In this document: positions 58,980 to 64,000 of the stretch, in pieces
Numbering within the stretch: position 1 is the first letter of the stretch
How the letters are laid out: every line of letters starts with the position of its first letter
DNA from: Arctopsyche grandis
Taxonomy: Eukaryota; Arthropoda; Insecta; Trichoptera; Hydropsychidae
Reading direction: 5' to 3'
NCBI RefSeq assembly: GCF_051622035.1
Contig: NC_135355.1
Span: 1,984,001-2,048,000 of the forward strand
Length of the DNA stretch: 64,000 nt
The notes under the pieces: generated by a model
The model's database searches: none
Told to the model about the DNA's origin: nothing
The model's input: the letters and a program-made list of their open reading frames with translations, nothing else
Translations under genes and position numbers: made by a program

Positions 58980-59628
58980 TTGTGAAAATAATGTACAGTG
59001 CTTCAACACATAGCAATAAGTATTGGTGTTTTTATTATTACTATTTTTTTTTTATATATATACATATATACATATACATATATTTGTCGAGTGATAACAG
59101 CGTATAAATTTTTAAATACAGAATATATCATTTATAATAATTTAAATGGCAGTTTATAGTGTAGATTATTTTCACATGAGTCCATGATAACGCCTGTTTT
59201 TTTTTTTTTCACTTCAACGAGTACGTAACGTTTTATTACTGGTGAAATTTGTAGATAATTAATTAATTAGACCGCATAGTTTGTTGCCGAATTTCGAAAA
59301 TATGTATACGCCGACTTAATTTAACTTTTTGATTCTTTTACACAATCAACGATCGGTCGGTGGAATTCTTATTTTTTTTTTATTATTTATATATTTTGTG
59401 TGTGTGTGTGTTGTTAAATCAATTCGTGTAATAATATGTATGTGCACTGTTTGAGTCAAACGTTTGTATAGCACTGATTAGAACGGCGACTAAGTTAATA
59501 GTGTATCGACGATATCGCATCAATGTGCCTCTAAACACTGCAAACGTATCATCATTTTTTTTATTATTGAGATTAACAATGTGCGTAGATCAACAAGTTT
59601 TTCAACAAGACATAATATTATTAAATCA
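58868..59628. other. Rheb 3' UTR and flank
   Basis: A (TA)n tract at about 58936-58976, a (GT)n run near 59398-59410 and several T-runs. No further coding exon. Confidence 0.5.
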
Positions 59629-59990
59629 TGATGCGGTGCAAACGATCGACAAGCGCCAGACAGACTGACCCACAGATTAACTGTACGTGTACCTTATGCG
59701 TGCGCACTGCTCGCACTTACACTAAGCGAAATCTAACCAAAGTCCCGACATACACCTACCCTGTATACGTTCTGTGCTTCTGATACTTTAGTTCCGAATT
59801 TTGCCTTATTATAAACTCGCCAGAAAGATCCAACTCAATTTTAATAATTGCATCTGTGCACATCGAAAGGTTACTCGACATCTGATGTGCAATCTATCAT
59901 TCGAGAAGTCGAGAATTGCGTTTAAAGCAGCCATCCAGTTAATCTGTGGTTCAGTCTGTCTGGCGCTTGTCGATCGTTAGCACCAAACCC
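59629..59990. mobile_element. Mutator-like MITE, 362 bp, 9-bp target duplication
   Basis: Arms of about 50 bp (59635-59683 and 59936-59984) share AACGATCGACAAGCGCC in inverted orientation. The right end reads CACCAAACCC. ATTAAATCA flanks both sides (59620-59628, 59991-59999). Long inverted repeats with a 9-bp duplication point to the Mutator superfamily. The interior has no frame. Confidence 0.8.
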
Positions 59991-60065
59991 ATTAAATCAC
60001 ATTTGCATATACGCCGATTCATTTCTGTGCATAATATTTGTAAAATACAATGCAATCGAATTTAT

Positions 60066-61039
<974 letters not shown>

Positions 61040-61400
61040 CTAGTTGTTTTATGTAGCTTGTTGCTTATGCTGCCGATGATCTTGTACTTTTTACTGACAA
61101 CTCGGAAACCCTACAACAAGACCTTGCAACAAATAGTAAATGAACTGTATAAGAGGTAAGTAAAAAGTAAGGCTTACATTGAGCAAAACAAAAACAAAAG
61201 CTATGACAAACCAAGCCAAGAGTATCATCAAGGTATACAGTGAGCCTATCGAGTATGTGGAGTCCTGTGTATACCTCGGGCAGAATGTGTCTTTCAATGA
61301 CCATATGGAAGCAGAAATAGAAAAGAGGATCACTAACGCGTGGAAAAGGATTCTGGTCCCCTGAAAGACATAATGAAGGGCAAACCACATGCCAATGCAA
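61040..61400 (+). pseudogene. LINE reverse transcriptase fragment
   Basis: The catalytic box appears as AADDLVLFTDNSETLQQ (Tyr replaced by Ala). After a frame change KTKTKAMTNQAKSIIK and YLGQNVSFNDHMEAEIEKR follow, as in RTE/Ingi-type elements. Both ends are truncated. Confidence 0.75.
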
Positions 61401-61595
61401 TCCAATGAAATATATTCAACACCTGCATACTTCCAATCATGAGTCAAATTTTGGCTACTACAAAAAAACGTCTAGAAACTTATAACATGCCAGAGGAGCA
61501 TGGAAAGAAGTATGCTAGGGCAGAGCATCGTAACCTTTGGATATTCGCGGCACACATTGTTTACGACTCGTAGAGTTTGTCAGCTACGTACATAG

Positions 61596-62100
61596 CGTAT
61601 ATATTTAGCACCACTGAGGTCAAAGGTTGGAGTCCTCGCCACTGCTGGTTAGATTTGGGGGTTTTGTGACTCCAAATCGATCGTTTCTCTATCAGAGTTT
61701 GCCAATTTTATCTGATCATTGCTGAAACGGTTCCTGAAAATTGGTATTAGATCTAATCCTGTTGTCACAAAATCTGCCTGTGTATAATTTGTAATAATTA
61801 CACACAGTAATCTGAAATCTATAGATATCTCTATAGACATCTCTATAATTTCGTATTTATTATATGTATAAAAATTGTATACAAAAAAAAATCTAAAAAT
61901 AATCCATAGATGTCTCTATGATTATTATTTCTGATTAATTGTTATATGCTATATATTCTGATTGTATATGTATGTATTACTGTATTTCTGATTTCTGATT
62001 GTTTATGTATTCTGTATTTCGTTAACGTACACCCGTCGCATTGGAGCAAATCTGTAATGGCGAGTGTATATTGATTTGTAACAATAAAATAAAATATATA
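61596..62100 (+). mobile_element. SINE, relative of 50700-51225
   Basis: B box-like GGTTGGAGTCC, then the shared body (CTGCTGGTTAG, CAGAGTTTGCCAATTTTA, GAAACGGTTCCTG) and an AATAAAATAAAAT tail. The A box is degraded. Confidence 0.65.
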
Positions 62101-62526
62101 CATATGTACTTCATCGGCAGTCGCTAGTTATTCCGTATATGCATAGGGACAAAACACTAAGTAACATCTGTTTTCTCCCTCATACGCGATCTCACTCGCA
62201 CGCATTAGGCCGAAGTGCTGTTCGGAGAACACATATTACCGCGGTGCACAGGTTATGATGCGTAAAAAAGTTACGGAGCATGCGGTGAAATTATATCTAT
62301 TTTTGTCATACAGCCTTGTTTAATGTGCGCGCGCAGAACACGGGAGGAAAAGCCTGTTCCTCTTGTTCCTGTTGTATCCCGCTAGCGCAAATTAAGTGAG
62401 GATGTACGACGGGGGGAGAGAGACTTTTACCGCACGCCACTGATATGTATACTAACCGTTTTTCATATGTATGCATGGTAAACGAATATTTTCGACTTTT
62501 TAAAATTCGGTGCGGTGACGGTCACC

Positions 62527-62750
62527 CATATTATATATACATAGTACCGTTTACCATGCACCCTTTTTTTTTGATCTTTCGACCTTTTCACTAACAGTGC
62601 CGTGAGGTAGACCCCTTCTTACGTATAAAAATCTGTTCTTCCGCATTTTGTATGCTCGCGCTCAAGTAAGTTACCTGCTTTATGTTTGGCTGTCAATGAT
62701 ACCAAAAGTGGATCATAAGTTTCCAGAACATACAATACCAAACTCTCTTA
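62527..62750. repeat. Direct repeat, unit 1
   Basis: ATTATATATACATAGTACCG through GAGGTAGACCCC to AATACCAAACTCTCTTA. It is repeated with few changes at 63644-63900. The Harbinger element lies exactly between the two units. Confidence 0.8.
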
Positions 62751-63643
62751 AGGTCTGTTCATACTTAACAGCACTGCACGGCTTCAGCACTGCACGACTC
62801 CGTTTCAAATATGTCATTTTATTACATTTCTATTCATATCTACCTACATGTCGCGGTCACGTCACGTTCACAGCACTTTGGACGAGTGCCAGGCAAAATC
62901 GACTTACTTATACATTGTAGGCCATGTCGATACGGCGCAACATTGCTTACGTCGTATTGTCGAGTACTTACAATATGAATGCATACACGTGCATTCGTAG
63001 CTACGCGTCAGAATACAAGTCAGCAAAAATGTTTCGGCGTTTATCGAACGAAAAATTATGTATAATCGCGTTTTTGTTGGAAGAAGAAGCTCAAGAAGGC
63101 AATAAAAAAGCACGGAGGCATTTTCATGTGCATCCCATGTTAAAAAATAGAAAAACCTAAGGAGAGTTTTGGACACTGTATAAGGAGCTTGTGGATGATG
63201 GACAATTTTTTTTTAAATATTTCCGTATGAACCGATACCAATTTGAAACAATACTGGATAAAATAAAAACACAAATCACCATAAAATCTACAAAATTTAA
63301 GGAAGCATTGTCAAAAAGTCATTGTCAGCGCCAAAACCATGTCGAAAGATTGAACAGCTGTCAACTGTCACTATCGATAATTGGTCCAAAACAGCAAAGC
63401 GGCAGACTCATGGCACGTAATTCGCGTGTATATCTCCACGATGGCCAAAAAGACGGATACGATACGTTGACGGATGTTGCTGTAAGGTATGAACAGGAAA
63501 TGTCGGGTACTGCTGTAAGCCTGCCGTGGCGTAGACGTGACGGTTGATATGAACATACCCATACAAAATGTACCAAAGAATACTTTTCGTACGGCCGGAT
63601 ACCTGCTGAAGTCGGTACGTGCTGACTAGGTATGAACAGACCT
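62751..63643 (+). mobile_element. PIF/Harbinger transposon, internally deleted, 893 bp
   Basis: Inverted ends AGGTCTGTTCATACTTA and TAGGTATGAACAGACCT with TTA at 62748-62750 and 63644-63646. It encodes a Harbinger transposase N-terminal region (63029 on: LSNEKLCIIAFLLEEEA; then FWTLYKELVDDGQFFFKYF) with an in-frame stop at 63158-63160 and the catalytic part deleted. A shorter relative is at 7058-7401. Confidence 0.85.
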
Positions 63644-63900
63644 TTATATATACATAGTACCGTTTACCATGCACCCTTTTTTTTGATCTTTCGATTTTCG
63701 ATCTTTGCCTTCCGATATTTTCTTTTTCGACCTTTTCACTTTCGGTGCCGTGAGGTAGACCCCTTTTTTACGTATAAAAATTTGTTCTTCCGCATTTTGT
63801 ATGTTCGCGCTCAAGTAAGTTACCTGCTTTGTGTTTGGCTGTCAATGATTCCAAAAGTGGATCATATGTTTCCAGAACATACAATACCAAACTCTCTTGA
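63644..63900. repeat. Direct repeat, unit 2
   Basis: Copy of 62527-62750 with a ~35-bp extra segment (GATTTTCGATCTTTGCC...) near 63690. At its end CTCTTG replaces the CTCTTA that borders the Harbinger element in unit 1. Confidence 0.8.
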
Positions 63901-64000
63901 TGTCCTCGAGATGTCAAATTACTTTTAGCCAATGTTAATATGATCTGACGCCAAGACATAAATTGAAATTTTATAGTTAATTTTCGAAGAATATTTGATT

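Overview
The window reads as nuclear DNA of an arthropod, most likely an insect. It is AT-rich, its genes are split by short GT-AG introns, and its mobile elements are of insect type. I cannot place the order. Six conserved protein-coding genes and one unrecognised membrane-protein gene account for only a few kilobases. Most of the rest is an unusually legible, heavily nested collection of transposable elements.

Gene layout: 103-5822 (+) is the 3' portion of an SLC26/SulP anion transporter, 13 exons ending in a STAS domain. 12864-16158 (-) is the H4K20 monomethyltransferase KMT5A/PR-Set7. 22556-23249 (+) is a small multi-pass membrane protein I do not recognise. 24130-25610 (-) is a compact LicD/fukutin-type protein. 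27472-34607 (+) is the TruD-family pseudouridine synthase Pus7. 37272-40457 (-) is a TARG1/OARD1-type macrodomain protein with a second, divergent macrodomain-like half. 54451-58867 (+) is the small GTPase Rheb. Exon joins were derived by hand; every junction keeps frame and, apart from one GC-AG intron in Pus7, uses GT-AG. Neighbours alternate in strand, and nothing suggests operons or functional clustering. These are ordinary housekeeping genes (ion transport, chromatin, RNA modification, ADP-ribose reversal, TORC1 signalling).

Repeat layout: TTAA-flanked piggyBac-type MITEs occur in three families (A: eight copies, B: two, C: one). hAT-type elements with perfect 8-bp target duplications lie at 3959, 9606, 13815, 19419 and 29924. 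PIF/Harbinger elements with TTA duplications lie at 7058 and 62751. A Mutator-like MITE with a 9-bp duplication sits at 59629. Helitron ends sit at 4391 and 20393, and two copies of a 1.1-kb TRIM-like LTR element at 20555 and 52880. Solo LTRs with 4-bp duplications lie at 43620, 47057 and 50365. There are also tRNA-type SINEs, RTE-like and Jockey/CR1-like LINE fragments, a Merlin (ISXO2) remnant, and long AT microsatellites.

The points most worth following are the double-macrodomain protein, the degenerate PIP-type degrons of KMT5A, the Rheb CVVC tail, the GC-AG Pus7 intron carrying about 2.5 kb of nested transposons, and several nested insertions whose history can be read from intact target-site duplications. 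I found no convincing evidence of a wholly new biological system.
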